This document shows positions 1 to 9,465 of a stretch of DNA of 34,824 nucleotides, piece by piece. Origin of the DNA: Tritrichomonas foetus (Eukaryota > Parabasalia > Tritrichomonadida > Tritrichomonadidae). Below the pieces are notes generated by a model. That model was given only the letters and a program-made list of their open reading frames with translations, ran no database searches and was not told the origin of the DNA. The stretch is taken from the NCBI GenBank assembly GCA_001839685.1, contig MLAK01000978.1:6984-41807 (forward strand), written 5' to 3'. The position numbers were made by a program, and so were the translations under genes. How positions within the stretch are numbered: the first letter of the stretch is position 1; the number at the start of each line of letters is the position of its first letter.

Positions 1-204
1 CATTAAAAAGAGAAAGCATTAAAAAGAGAAAACATTAAAAATAGAAAGCATTAAAAAGAGAAAACATTAAAAATGAAAACATTAAAAAGAGAAAACATTA
101 AAAATAGAAAGCATTAAAAAGAGAAAACATTAAAAATGAAAGCATTAAAAAGAGAAAACATTAAAAATTGAAAGCATTAAAAAGAGAAAATATTAAAAAG
201 AGAA
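1..204. repeat. 16-bp A-rich tandem repeat
   Basis: About twelve to thirteen head-to-tail copies of a roughly 16-bp unit, CATTAAAAAGAGAAAG. Copies vary mainly at the last base (G or A), at AGAG versus ATAG, and by a one-base shortening (ATGAAA). The array begins before the window starts, so its full length is unknown. It degenerates near 204-235. One strand is almost purely purine outside the CATT core. No gene overlaps it; it lies downstream of the 3' end of the minus-strand gene that stops at 308. Confidence 0.93.
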
Positions 205-307
205 ACCCCTAGAATCAGAAGTCAAAAGAAAACATTTAGATGAAAATACATTTCTATGATTCAAGAAAATATAATCGAAAATACTCAACTCAAAAAAGAA
301 AAAAGAG

Positions 308-1465
308 TTATTTTCTTCGGGTGAAGAAATTATATAAAGCGAATGCGCCAGCTGATACAACCGCAATTACAGATGCTGTCGCAACAACGTCGACCAATTT
401 TATACCACTGTTTTCCCCTTCATCATTCTTAGTTTCGTTTACTTGGTGATTCTTTTCTGATCTGGCCTTCATTGTTGCTCGAATTTCTTCTAATTTCTCT
501 GGGCTGTATTTTATGAGTGGCGGAATATTTTCGTCTTTCGCGACGGCTCTTTTCTGGAGATCTTCAGCTCTTTTTTCATTGATAGGAACGCCAACACCGT
601 TGTAGAGGAGCTTGGCTAGTTCGTGGCATGCTATTGGCTCGTTTGGATCAACTAATAAAACTTTTTCAAAGATATCTGCAGCAGCTTCTGCATCCTTAAC
701 TAAAAATGAAATATCTGTTAATGGTGAAATAATCTGACCAACATATGAGCGTGCAACTACAACACCCATATTAGCAGCCCTCTCAAAATATTGAAGAGAA
801 TTTGGCCTTAATTCTTCATTACCCGTTAGAATAATGCCATACTTTAAAATCATATCTGGATCATTGTAGTAGTCAGCACCTCTGACGAGCATTTCAAAAG
901 CCTCCTTTTCAAAATGCTCATTTGTTATGAATAAGCTCACAAAAAGTCGCATTGCTGGCAAAAATCCACAATTTGCGGATTCCAGCATTAATCTAAGTCC
1001 TGTGTTTTTACTTTCTTGTTCTTGGTACCTCATCATTTCCTGGGACAACTCAAATGCACTTTTTGGGTCGATGCTCTTTGATATTGGATGGATATCTCGA
1101 TTTAAATAAGGCCAGACTCCCGGTTCTGCTTTCTGGAGTGAAACTGTGAGACATGTCTTTGTTTGCGTAGTCGAATAGCTAGTGACGGAATCCATCAATT
1201 GGCCACAGACGATGGGTATTTGATCTGGGAGGCTAATCCGTATTCCACTTAACTCTTTGTTGAGTTCAACTTGTATAGATTTTGGCGAGAATGTTTCTGG
1301 ATAATTTATAAGAATTTCAATCTCTTCTTCATCTTGATTTATGTTCCATTCGTATAAAAACTTATATTCCGCATCAATAAATACTTTTCCAGCAAGCTGA
1401 TGAAATTGGTGAATTTTGTCTTCTTGCTCGCTTGCTTGATTCTCTTGATTTCTTTGTTCAGTCAT
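308..1465 (-). CDS. Tail-anchored CS-domain / Sel1-repeat protein
   Basis: A 385-residue protein starting at an ATG. Residues about 36-122 look like a CS (p23/NudC-type) domain: the YEWN start, alternating beta-strand pattern, and an ending close to VWPYL. Residues about 165-312 contain Sel1/TPR-like helical repeats; the clearest is at 275-310, ACHELAKLLYNGVG. Residues about 357-378 are a single hydrophobic helix followed by the short basic tail FFTRRK, with no N-terminal signal peptide, which suggests a C-terminal tail anchor in the ER or hydrogenosome outer membrane with the domains facing the cytosol. CS domains usually act as Hsp90 co-chaperones or adaptors and Sel1 repeats are protein-interaction scaffolds, so a chaperone adaptor at a membrane is a reasonable inference. 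The gene is intronless and runs towards the tandem repeat. Confidence 0.8.
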   Translation of the reverse strand: MTEQRNQENQASEQEDKIHQFHQLAGKVFIDAEYKFLYEWNINQDEEEIEILINYPETFSPKSIQVELNKELSGIRISLPDQIPIVCGQLMDSVTSYSTTQTKTCLTVSLQKAEPGVWPYLNRDIHPISKSIDPKSAFELSQEMMRYQEQESKNTGLRLMLESANCGFLPAMRLFVSLFITNEHFEKEAFEMLVRGADYYNDPDMILKYGIILTGNEELRPNSLQYFERAANMGVVVARSYVGQIISPLTDISFLVKDAEAAADIFEKVLLVDPNEPIACHELAKLLYNGVGVPINEKRAEDLQKRAVAKDENIPPLIKYSPEKLEEIRATMKARSEKNHQVNETKNDEGENSGIKLVDVVATASVIAVVSAGAFALYNFFTRRK

Positions 1466-1698
1466 TGATGAATAAGATCAAATTTGGTATTGGTATTCAA
1501 TGTCAAATTTGACGGTTATAGGTCAAATTCATTCATCACATTTTGATGCACAATTCTCACTTCAACTCATTTATTGCTTAAGCATACTTAAAAATGACTT
1601 AACAGAGTACATCCATCAATGTTTTCAAATTTGAAAAGTATTCGGAAAAAATATTATTTATTATACAAATAAAAAAAAAGTGAATTAGAATTAAGACA

Positions 1699-2778
1699 TC
1701 ATAATGAAGACATAGTTATCTTTCTTGGTGAGCGAGTTTCTGCAGGATTTTCAGGCTTCGGTGGGATTGGAATTTTGGGTCTTTCTGGCTGTTCAACTAT
1801 GTAACAATTTTCATCTAAAACAAGGTCAAATTTAAAATTCAATGTCAAATACAAATCTTTCAATTGGTTTGTCATCTCTATGATTGTATTTCTGACCATA
1901 TTACAAAGAGGATCGAAATGCGATATTCCATTCATTAAATCTATTAATTCATTTAAGTAGACTAGCAAATTCATTCTCTCAACCATTACTTCACCTGTCG
2001 AGCTAGTATATCTTGGCATTGATGCATTTGAAAAAATTGACTGAACTCCGTTCGCAAATTTCAATACACGTCTGATAAAAGCTGCCATGTCAAAATCTAA
2101 GAAAAGTTCATCTTCCTCATCACGAATACGTTTTTTCACCATTTTTTGCATTTTATACATTTCGGTGTCGATTTTTCTCATTGTTGAAGGCTTTACATCA
2201 GATTTGAGAGATCCAACGATAAACAGCTCAGCCACTTTGTCGAGTTGATTTTGGACTTTTTCTAATGATTTCAAAACGATCGGAAATATTGGGCCCATTT
2301 TCGAATTGCGAATTTTATTGAATAAATCAATGAACTCTGCCCATTCAATTAACAAACAGCGAGAGTTTTGATAAAAGGCTGTCTTCGTCATATGAGCGCG
2401 CGGGTAATCTGTGGGATGAATCGAATTGAATATTTGGATGGCGTATTGGTTAAATAAATTGAAGTACCTTGCAACAAACAAGTATTGTTCCATGAAAGAA
2501 GGAACAGCTATATCAATTTGCAAGATATGAGTAAAGTCGACCAACTGGTCTTTCAATTTGACCCAAACTTCTCGTGCGGGTCTAATTCGACCAGAGGAAA
2601 GGGCGAAAAGGCGTGGATCGAGTCGGCCTGATTTCTGTCGAGTAAATGGTTGTTGGGTTTTGGCTAAGGTTGTGTTTGGCTGTCGGACTCGAGCTGATTG
2701 TGGTGTCGATGGCATCGCTGGTCGTGATGAAGGCTGCATTGTCAAGTTAAGAGGAGGAAGTTGTTCAGTTGCCGCCAT
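1699..2778 (-). CDS. Unrecognised mostly helical protein
   Basis: A 359-residue protein with an ATG start. I do not recognise a family. The first 60 residues are Pro/Ser/Thr/Gln-rich and basic, probably disordered (PSTPQSARVRQPN). Residues about 65-310 are predicted mainly helical with regularly spaced hydrophobics and no transmembrane segment. A basic then acidic stretch lies near 205-225 (KKRIRDEEDELF). The last 35 residues are Pro/Lys-rich (PKIPIPPKPENP), a possible SH3-type ligand. It sits 233 bp upstream of the CS/Sel1 gene on the same strand. Codon use and the long uninterrupted frame support a real gene; function is unknown. Confidence 0.75.
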   Translation of the reverse strand: MAATEQLPPLNLTMQPSSRPAMPSTPQSARVRQPNTTLAKTQQPFTRQKSGRLDPRLFALSSGRIRPAREVWVKLKDQLVDFTHILQIDIAVPSFMEQYLFVARYFNLFNQYAIQIFNSIHPTDYPRAHMTKTAFYQNSRCLLIEWAEFIDLFNKIRNSKMGPIFPIVLKSLEKVQNQLDKVAELFIVGSLKSDVKPSTMRKIDTEMYKMQKMVKKRIRDEEDELFLDFDMAAFIRRVLKFANGVQSIFSNASMPRYTSSTGEVMVERMNLLVYLNELIDLMNGISHFDPLCNMVRNTIIEMTNQLKDLYLTLNFKFDLVLDENCYIVEQPERPKIPIPPKPENPAETRSPRKITMSSL

Positions 2779-3431
2779 TTATAAATAATCCTCTATTTCA
2801 AAATTTTCATAGATAATTATTTATTGCATTGAAAAATTCTGAGTTAAATATAGAAATAGGATTGAATAATCAAAGGTCAATTTCCATATATAACGTATGC
2901 AATTTTTTGTGAAATTTACATATTTACTTTCTTCTCAGTCCAACATCAATTCTATTCATTTGTATAAAATGAGAGTATATTCTGAGTCATTGCCAACATG
3001 TAAACTTCATCTGAGTGGCAGTATATTCTGCATTATTGCTAAATTATATCCATTTATTAATTATAGTAAGTAGTAAAATTACTCAACTCTAGTATTTGCA
3101 AATTAGAAACATAAACATAATATGAATCTTCTAAATGATACAAGAAATTCTTTTACCTATATGCTAAAGTATGAGCGATTCTAACAAGATCAAAAAAGAT
3201 CAATGAAATGCTGTTCACTTTTAGTAAGCTGGTATAAACTGTGAAAAAGAGCTGTGATTGATCAAATTAGCACCTCTGTTATGACTCTAGATGGGGCTGC
3301 AGTTCTTCAAACTTTCTTAATATTTACTATTTACTAGTAAAAAAAAAAAAAGCATAAAATAAATAATCCAAAAATATTTCACTTTTTAATAATACAAAAT
3401 TCATTAAATTAATTAAAATTAATGATCGCAA
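2779..3431. other. Intergenic, AT-rich; imperfect 20-bp direct repeat
   Basis: Spacer between two minus-strand genes. It holds an imperfect direct repeat sharing AGTATATTCTG at 2974-2984 and 3020-3030, with further similarity downstream of each copy. On the minus strand around 3150-3320 there are short open runs broken by stops that might be an old coding remnant, but I cannot name it. A 13-A run lies near 3338. No supported gene. Confidence 0.5.
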
Positions 3432-5084
3432 TTACCCGAATACTGTTCCATATGGCATTGAGTCGCATAAATGCGAACTCTGGCTGGACATAAGTTCCGC
3501 TACATTATCGAAAGAATCGTTCATTCTGCTTCTCCTTCGAATATTCGATTGAGATCCGTTTGTTGGTGCGAAATTTCCGAGATCATAAGAAGAACCAGTT
3601 AAAATTCTTTGTTTTCTTCTCATTACCTCTCTGTTATGCTGCGGCTTGAATGATTTTTCTGGTCTTGGTGGCGTCGGTTTGTTTCCAACACCTTCCTTCC
3701 TTCCTGGGAGTCGTGGAATACTTGGAATTCCTCTCTTTGGCGAAGGCGTACGATTTTCTCGTTTTTCATCAGTTTTACTTTCGTTGTCGATATTTTCTTC
3801 ATTCGTTTCATTTTTGATTTCAGTGGTGAGTTTGTTTTCGATATTTTCTTCATCTCCAATTTCTGTTAAAATCTCACCTTTAGCTTTAGCCTCTTCTGCA
3901 GCTTGGCCAGATGTTGAACCCATTTTAACCCATTCATGTTCGAAAATCTCGTTTAATTTAATTCTTTCTTCTGGTTCTTTGTTCAAGAGTTTCTGGAGAA
4001 GGTCAAGAAGTTCGTCAGACGCAGTCATTGGGTAGAGAGGCTCTTCAAACATAATTTTGTATGAAAGTTTCTGCAAAACATAGCTTTCGAAAGGGAAATA
4101 TCCTGCAGTACAGTAGAAAAGAACAACTCCAAGTGCCCAAATATCAACACACTCATCATATTCTTCACCGAAAAACATTTCTGGTGCAACATATTCTGTA
4201 TGTTAGAAATTTAACAAAATATTGTTTTTCTTTCATTTACTTTTTTCTTTCTATGGCCATTTTATTGAATCAATCAAATAAATCTATGAATTACATCTGA
4301 AAAATAATAAGATTAATATATTAATAAAGCATTACGACCAAAAGCTAAGCCGGAAATTCAACTTCGCCTGAAGAATTGACCAAACTTGGGAGTAATCTTT
4401 TTCAAGTTTGGCTGCAATGTAGAGGTGTAATGAATAATATATCATATTTTGAGTTCACATAATGAGAAAAAATATTTTGGAGGAAAATCAAAAAAAATGA
4501 TTTGAATCCAATAAATAGCCAGATGGAAAAAAGAAATGATAGAAAAACAAAGAAAAATACATACTTGGTGAGCCGCAGCATTTGGTCAATCCAGGGTCGC
4601 CTGGATAATGTTCGATTGATAAACCAAAGTCGATTAACTTTAAAGTGTTTTTTGCATCAAACATAATATTGTCAATTTTGATATCACGGTGAATGATGTG
4701 AACTTCCTCGTGCAAATATTTCAAAACTTTGAGAATTTTAATAAAGTATTTCCTGAGTTCGTTTTCCGGAATCATGCCAAGCTCCAGAACGAGGTCACCA
4801 AGGGTCCCTTTGCAGCAGAGTTCGTTGATTAAATATGAATTTTTGTCATCTTCGTAGTGGTCGAGAAGGTTTGCAATGTGCTTGTGATGAACGACTTGAT
4901 TGATGTGAAGCTCATTTGCAATTCTTTCTTCACAGACTGTTCGATTTCCTGGATCATGAGGAATCACTTTGACTGCAACAGTAGAGTTCGTTTCGAGATC
5001 GATAGCGTTCCAAACAGTCGCGAATGAGCCTGTTCCGAGTTTGCTTGTGATACAATATCTTTCAGGAAGCCCTGGAAAATCCAT
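3432..5084 (-). CDS. CAMK-like Ser/Thr protein kinase, two exons
   Basis: The gene is join(3432..4195, 4565..5084) on the complement, 427 residues. Exon 1 encodes residues 1-173 and the first base of codon 174. It carries the glycine loop (GTGSFATV, 17-24), the catalytic lysine in VAVK (39), the catalytic loop HRDIKIDN (132-139) and DFG (152-154). Exon 2 completes the activation segment as CCGSPKYVAPE and continues with the DIWALGV helix to about residue 266. Neither exon alone encodes a whole kinase, and splicing restores an intact frame of 1284 nt exactly. The remaining 160 residues are a charged, Ser/Pro-rich, basic tail with no recognised domain. The activation-segment pattern points to the CAMK/CAMKL group. 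All catalytic residues are present, so it should be active. Substrate unknown. Confidence 0.9.
4196..4564 (-). other. Spliceosomal intron with trichomonad splice motifs
   Basis: On the coding strand the intron begins GTATGTATTTT and ends TTCTAACATACAG, 369 nt. The 5' site equals the trichomonad GTATGT consensus, and the 3' end matches the fused branch-point/acceptor motif ACTAACACACAG at most positions. Removal joins CCA-A to AA-TAT, giving Pro-Lys-Tyr inside the kinase activation segment and keeping the frame. The intron splits the gene between CGSP and the APE motif. This is the only good intron I found in the window. Confidence 0.9.
4341..4411 (-). other. Tandem hairpins inside the kinase intron
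   Basis: Within the otherwise very AT-rich intron, a more GC-containing segment can fold on the coding strand. CCAAACTTG at 4403-4411 pairs perfectly with CAAGTTTGG at 4380-4388 around a 14-nt loop. It is followed at once by TCAATTCTTC and GAAGTTGA, which form a second small stem with an AGGC loop. I see no box C/D pair, so an ordinary C/D snoRNA is not supported. This may be splicing-related structure or an intron-hosted RNA. Confidence 0.35.
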
Positions 5085-6316
5085 TTGTTGCTTTCGTAAT
5101 TTTCAATATGATTTCAATTTTATTTTTTCATTCATCTTTTTTGTTTTTTTATTATTGCTCAATTTCTTTCAACTCAAGAAACTGTCAGTCTAGTTTCTCT
5201 GAATTATTTTTATTTTCCTGTAATTATGTATTGAAAACTTTTGCAAAGATTCGTGAGATTTTGAAATTCAATTGTCATTTCATTTCACTTTTTCACAATA
5301 TCAAATTGAGTTCAACTAATTGTTTTTGAATTTCTGTTTTGACAGGAATATACGGTTTTTAATTGAAATTTTCTTTCCTTCTTTTTGCTGCTTTGAAAAA
5401 AATATTAATTATCTCTCAAAATTTTATGTGAGATTGTGAAAAAATTGACAATACAAGATTTTGATACCTGTATTACTTTCAAAAAATTCATGGCTTTTTC
5501 ATTTAATTCATAGAGTTATTGGATATTTTTTCTGATATTACTCAATTTAAAAATTTAGCGACATGGGATGCATCTTCTTATTTCTCATGAAATTTCTCTC
5601 TTTGCCTCATTTTCTATAGGATGTGCATATTATTGACACACCAAAAGGATCGGCTTTTTTTTTCTGCCTCAATTATTCTTCAAAAGATTTTTCCCACTAA
5701 CAAACCGATAAAAAAACAAATTAATGAGATTAATTTTCGTTTTTCCAAGATATGTTTAACTTCATTTTTGACTGATTCTCAATTTTTTCTCAGAAAATAC
5801 AAAATGATGTTTGCTGTTATTGCAATTACTTTGAGAATAGTATTCCTCTTTCATATATATATCTTTCTATTCGTAATAAATACATCCATTATATGTAATG
5901 GACTTCTATCACAATAAAAATATTCCGACAATTAGCTAATCACTTCTTTTGAGTTTGTTACAATTGCAACATATAATACTATGAATATATAACAATTATA
6001 TACTATTAAATGATGAATATTAACTTCTTTGCAGGAGAAAGAATTATATTTTCTTTACGATCTGATGTGAATAATTGAAAAGAATATGGTTATATTTAGA
6101 GTTAACTACTTTTATGATAACTTCAGAGATTTAGCATTGCCTTCTCAACCAAATCGCATGATTTTTCTCGTGAAATAGAATTCTCTAAATGTAAAGTATC
6201 TGGGTATTTTGATATATTTCTTAACTCTTCAAAAAGTGAATCATGTAACCTACACCTTTGAAATTTTTAGATATTTTCTGAATACAGAGCAAAGTTGTCC
6301 ACTTTTTGTTTACCAA
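5085..6316. other. Intergenic, between divergent kinase and Myb genes
   Basis: A 1.2-kb AT-rich spacer separating the start of the kinase (minus) from the start of the Myb gene (plus). It should hold both promoters. One copy of the 12-mer TTCACTTTTTCA occurs at 5284-5295. A 98-codon open frame at 5621-5917 is compositionally noise-like (Phe/Ile/Asn-rich, no domain), so I do not call it a gene. No RNA gene recognised. Confidence 0.5.
6299..6308 (+). promoter_or_regulatory. Candidate initiator, CCACTTTTTG upstream of the Myb gene
   Basis: CCACTTTTTG lies 8-18 nt before the ATG at 6317. Trichomonad genes use an initiator of the form TCA-pyrimidine-(T/A) close to the start codon, and leaders are short. 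This site resembles it except for C in place of T. A near-identical CCACTTTTCC sits at the same distance before the ATG at 31786. Inference only. Confidence 0.3.
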
Positions 6317-7510
6317 ATGAATGATCTCTTCGAGTTCGATGTTGGTGACTCTAACGAGGCACATGACATTACGCAGTTCATGAGCACAAACGAGGAGTCA
6401 AGTCCGATACAATCTACATCCTCTGGACCAAGTCAATCGACCATCCAGTCGCCAATTGCCGCCCCAGCACCATTCAAAAAATCAAAATGGACGCCAGACG
6501 AAGACAAACTTCTGATCGACTCTGTCAAAGCGCACGGAATGGGAAATTGGAGCCTTGTTTCTCAGGCAGTTCCTGGCCGAACAGGTAAACAATGTCGCGA
6601 AAGATGGATTAATCAATTATGTCCAGCATTAAACAAAGATAACTGGACACCTCAAGAGGACGCAATTCTTATTCAACAACAGCGCATCCACGGAAACTTC
6701 TGGTCGAAAATCGCTCAATTTCTTCCCGGCCGATCATCAAATAATGTCAAAAATAGATGGAGTTGGTTATCAAGACATCGCGTTCCTCCATCTCTCGCTG
6801 CACAGGTTATGCCTTACCTTGTACAACAACAGCAAATGGCGCAAATGCAGCAGGCCCATTTTCAACAACAGCAATTTCAACAACAACAGCAGGTTTTCAA
6901 TCAACAAATGCAACAGAGACAGCATTTCAATCAATTCAATACCCAGCAGCAGCATATGCGGCAAATTGGAAATACTATCAGCTCTCAAAATTCTTTCCAT
7001 GGTCATCAGAATCCTCTTGCACAACATGCACAACGAGCTCAAGCTAGTTCTAGTCATCCACGTAAATCCCATTCGTCAATAAATCCTAATTTTATGCAAG
7101 GTATGCCAAATTTCCAAAATCAGCAAACCCCTCCTCCAGCAAATATACAAACCCCAACTAATAATATAACAATGACACCACCTTCAAATCCAATTCCAAG
7201 TGTCAATTTGAATCCACCAATGAATTCCAGCCTACAGACAGCACCGGCTGAACTACAATGGGGTACTTTGTTGCCTTCAGCACAGCCAAAGAATAGAATA
7301 GCATTTTCTGACCCCTATGACAATATCAGTGCACCAACATCATTCGGATCCCATTTGTCGCCTGAACCAGAACCAGTTTACTCATTTGGTGATGAAAACA
7401 TGTTTAATCTCGATGATGGCTTCATCTTTTCTGCATCATCAACAAATGATCCTCCATTGCAGCCACCAGACGACCTCTTCAAGCCGTTCGATGACTGGGG
7501 AACTTACTAA
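6317..7510 (+). CDS. R2R3 Myb transcription factor, Gln/Asn-rich
   Basis: A 397-residue protein. The frame is open from 6209, but that codon is TTG, so I chose the first ATG (6317), which is preceded by an initiator-like site. Two Myb repeats are evident. R2 (about 56-103) has tryptophans at 58, 78 and 97 and the recognition helix GRTGKQCRERW. R3 (about 108-155) has tryptophans at 110, 129 and 148 and the recognition helix GRSSNNVKNRW. The remainder is a low-complexity Gln-rich stretch (about 165-225) followed by Asn/Pro-rich sequence and an acidic end, typical of an activation region. Trichomonads carry many such R2R3 factors that regulate promoters near the initiator. The N-terminal 50 residues are acidic and Ser/Thr-rich. 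Target genes unknown. Confidence 0.92.
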   Translation: MNDLFEFDVGDSNEAHDITQFMSTNEESSPIQSTSSGPSQSTIQSPIAAPAPFKKSKWTPDEDKLLIDSVKAHGMGNWSLVSQAVPGRTGKQCRERWINQLCPALNKDNWTPQEDAILIQQQRIHGNFWSKIAQFLPGRSSNNVKNRWSWLSRHRVPPSLAAQVMPYLVQQQQMAQMQQAHFQQQQFQQQQQVFNQQMQQRQHFNQFNTQQQHMRQIGNTISSQNSFHGHQNPLAQHAQRAQASSSHPRKSHSSINPNFMQGMPNFQNQQTPPPANIQTPTNNITMTPPSNPIPSVNLNPPMNSSLQTAPAELQWGTLLPSAQPKNRIAFSDPYDNISAPTSFGSHLSPEPEPVYSFGDENMFNLDDGFIFSASSTNDPPLQPPDDLFKPFDDWGTY

Positions 7511-7689
7511 CCATATATTTTTATTTAATTTTTAGAAGGTGTATAAATGTGTACTAGAGATATGTGTTTACATGATTAGTTATGGATTAGAATGTTTTTA
7601 TAAAGTTAGACTATCATTTTTATTTTTACTTTTCTTTTTTTATGTCAATTATTTATAATTTAAGAATGACCCTCATCAATATTTTACAG

Positions 7690-7930
7690 ACTATTTACAT
7701 ACTATTATTTCACAGTCTGAAACTTCCTTAAAGGAGAGCAGAAGTGTTTTAAGAGACTGATCTAACTGCTCAATGATCTTGTGGCTTCCATTTTGGCAAT
7801 TTCAATTTTTCCGATTGAGAAAATGTAGAATTTTCTAAACAAAAACGCCGCCCCAATGTTTGGTGTATTGGTATCATTAAAGAATCGCTTATGTAAAGCC
7901 TTGAAAAGTTTCAGTGCTTCAATGCTTCAT
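7690..7930 (-). pseudogene. Frameshifted coding remnant, family unknown
   Basis: On the minus strand a start-less open run of about 55 codons (about 7918 down to 7752) reads with normal protein composition, for example LKLFKALHKRFF and RKFYIFSIGKIEIAKMEA. It ends in TAG. An overlapping second frame continues sensibly as EQLDQSLKTLLLSFKEVSD to a stop near 7690. This looks like one ancestral frame broken by a frameshift. Further upstream (7940-8300) there are short sensible runs such as ATNAKL and LDGEHAGTAAL interrupted by stops. I cannot identify the parent family. Confidence 0.4.
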
Positions 7931-7939
7931 TGCTTCAAT
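7916..7939. repeat. Three tandem 8-mers, GCTTCAAT
   Basis: GCTTCAAT, GCTTCATT, GCTTCAAT lie in immediate succession. They are at the upstream edge of the coding remnant and may be a small slippage expansion. Confidence 0.7.
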
Positions 7940-9227
7940 ACAAGATTGTTGGAAAATAGCATATGAAGGTGTCTGAATAATACATTCAAACCAAAAATAA
8001 GCCTATCTCCTTTTATGGATTATCCTGATTAATACATAACCACTCTTTATATTGAAAAAACATCAGCAAAAGATTTTCATAAAGCCGCAGTGCCTGCATG
8101 TTCCCCATCTAATCATAATTTGGCATTAGTAGCAGTTCCTGTATGTAGTGGATGTGCAATCCAGATTGTTATTCCTCATTTCATGGTAAACAGAAAATCA
8201 GGCCATTAAATCAATTATGCATAGTCTCTATTGTAGTTCAACTAAAGCATTTTTTCCACATCCAACAATATAACCAATATAGATAAGACAAAGAAATATT
8301 TAACTGGACAACGAAAAATAATATTGATCCAACATTAAATTGCTTGAATGAATAAGAACAATTTAATTAAAAAAGGGTAATCAAAAACTTTTTCTTTTGT
8401 TTGTTGAAACTTTCCTTTCAACAGTTTCGAAACTGTGTAATTTTGAGTATTCGTTTTAAATTATTACATTTTGACCTGCTTATAACTCGACAAAATTTGT
8501 ATACTTTTTATCAATAAACAATTTTTTTATATTGTCGAAACATTGATATGTAAACATTCTCTCGTCAATGCTTTTTTGGATATTCCTAGTTATTATTGTT
8601 TGTGTTGAAACATAATGTTGTTTGCTAGAGTTACTTTTGTTGAATCATAATAAAAATTTGTCATTCAGTACATTATTGGTACATATTGTGATGAGCAGGT
8701 CTAATTCATCATCACACGTGTAAGTATTTACAAGATTATCTCAGTTCTGAAAAAAATGCTAGAATTAATGAGGATATAAGATCACCAATGCTTATGGATG
8801 TAAATAATAAAATATATTTTATCTAAATGTAATGATTCATTCTTATAATCACAATAACTTTCCTGGATGAAGTGTTCAATAATTGAAATCCTTCACTTTG
8901 AAAAGTGTTTAAAAACACATTTTGGTAGGATTCATTCAAACAATATATGTCTTTTTTTCATGTGATGATGTTTGGTATCAAGAAGGATTGTTTCCACTCA
9001 CTCGACAAATCTTTTACCAGATGTTTCTTTCATCATTGAATAATAGGTATTAAGCAATCGAAGTGTTTATTCGTAGTTTTAAAATATGAATAATATAGGC
9101 ATAAGTGTTATAAAAGCATCTAATACCCAAAAACATACAGCATGGTCAAAACTAACATAAATTAATTTGATCTTTCCCTGAAGAATGTTCTACATATTTT
9201 GTGCAGTTTGATTAGATGTTTTAACTC

Positions 9228-9317
9228 CAATTGGAATCACATAAGACCATTTCAACATCTGTAAAAACGATTGGATCCTCTTTTCAAGGTGTCTTTACCA
9301 ACGAGCTGCATTTGTGA
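9228..9317 (+). pseudogene. Possible BspA-like leucine-rich repeat fragment
   Basis: A 29-codon run contains TSVKTIGSSFQGVFTN. This resembles the BspA-type (LRR_5) repeat pattern SVKxIGxxAFxGCxxL that is abundant in trichomonads. It is flanked by stops in frame and has no start codon. A single repeat is too short for certainty. Confidence 0.25.
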
Positions 9318-9465
9318 CTTTGCCTCCCAGTTATCATCTGTTCAAAGAATGAATCTTGGAGTAATTCACAATAATCAATTTTTATCAATGGGAGAGGAAA
9401 AAAGTAAAGCAAAAAGTTAAAATGTATCATTTGTTTTTTTAATAAAGCAAGAAATTAGATATGAT

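Larger units (their letters stand above)
7511..9465. other. Gene-poor 1.95-kb interval with decayed coding fragments
   Basis: This spacer lies between the convergent ends of the Myb gene and the low-complexity gene. No intact gene is visible. Coding-like fragments broken by stops and frame changes appear on the minus strand at 7690-7930, possibly reaching about 8300, and on the plus strand near 9228-9317; they are listed separately. The rest is AT-rich and unassigned. Confidence 0.5.

Noticed and set aside
1..204. CRISPR-like array
   Set aside because: Units are contiguous 16-mers with no unique spacers, and the rest of the window is eukaryotic.
240..449. 69-codon plus-strand frame
   Set aside because: It overlaps the 3' end of the CS/Sel1 gene on the other strand and its composition is shadow-like.
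5621..5917. 98-codon plus-strand frame
   Set aside because: Phe/Ile-rich AT noise with no domain, no coherent codon bias and no initiator-like site.
6209..6316. N-terminal extension of the Myb protein
   Set aside because: The extension begins with TTG and has poor composition; the ATG at 6317 has a better context.
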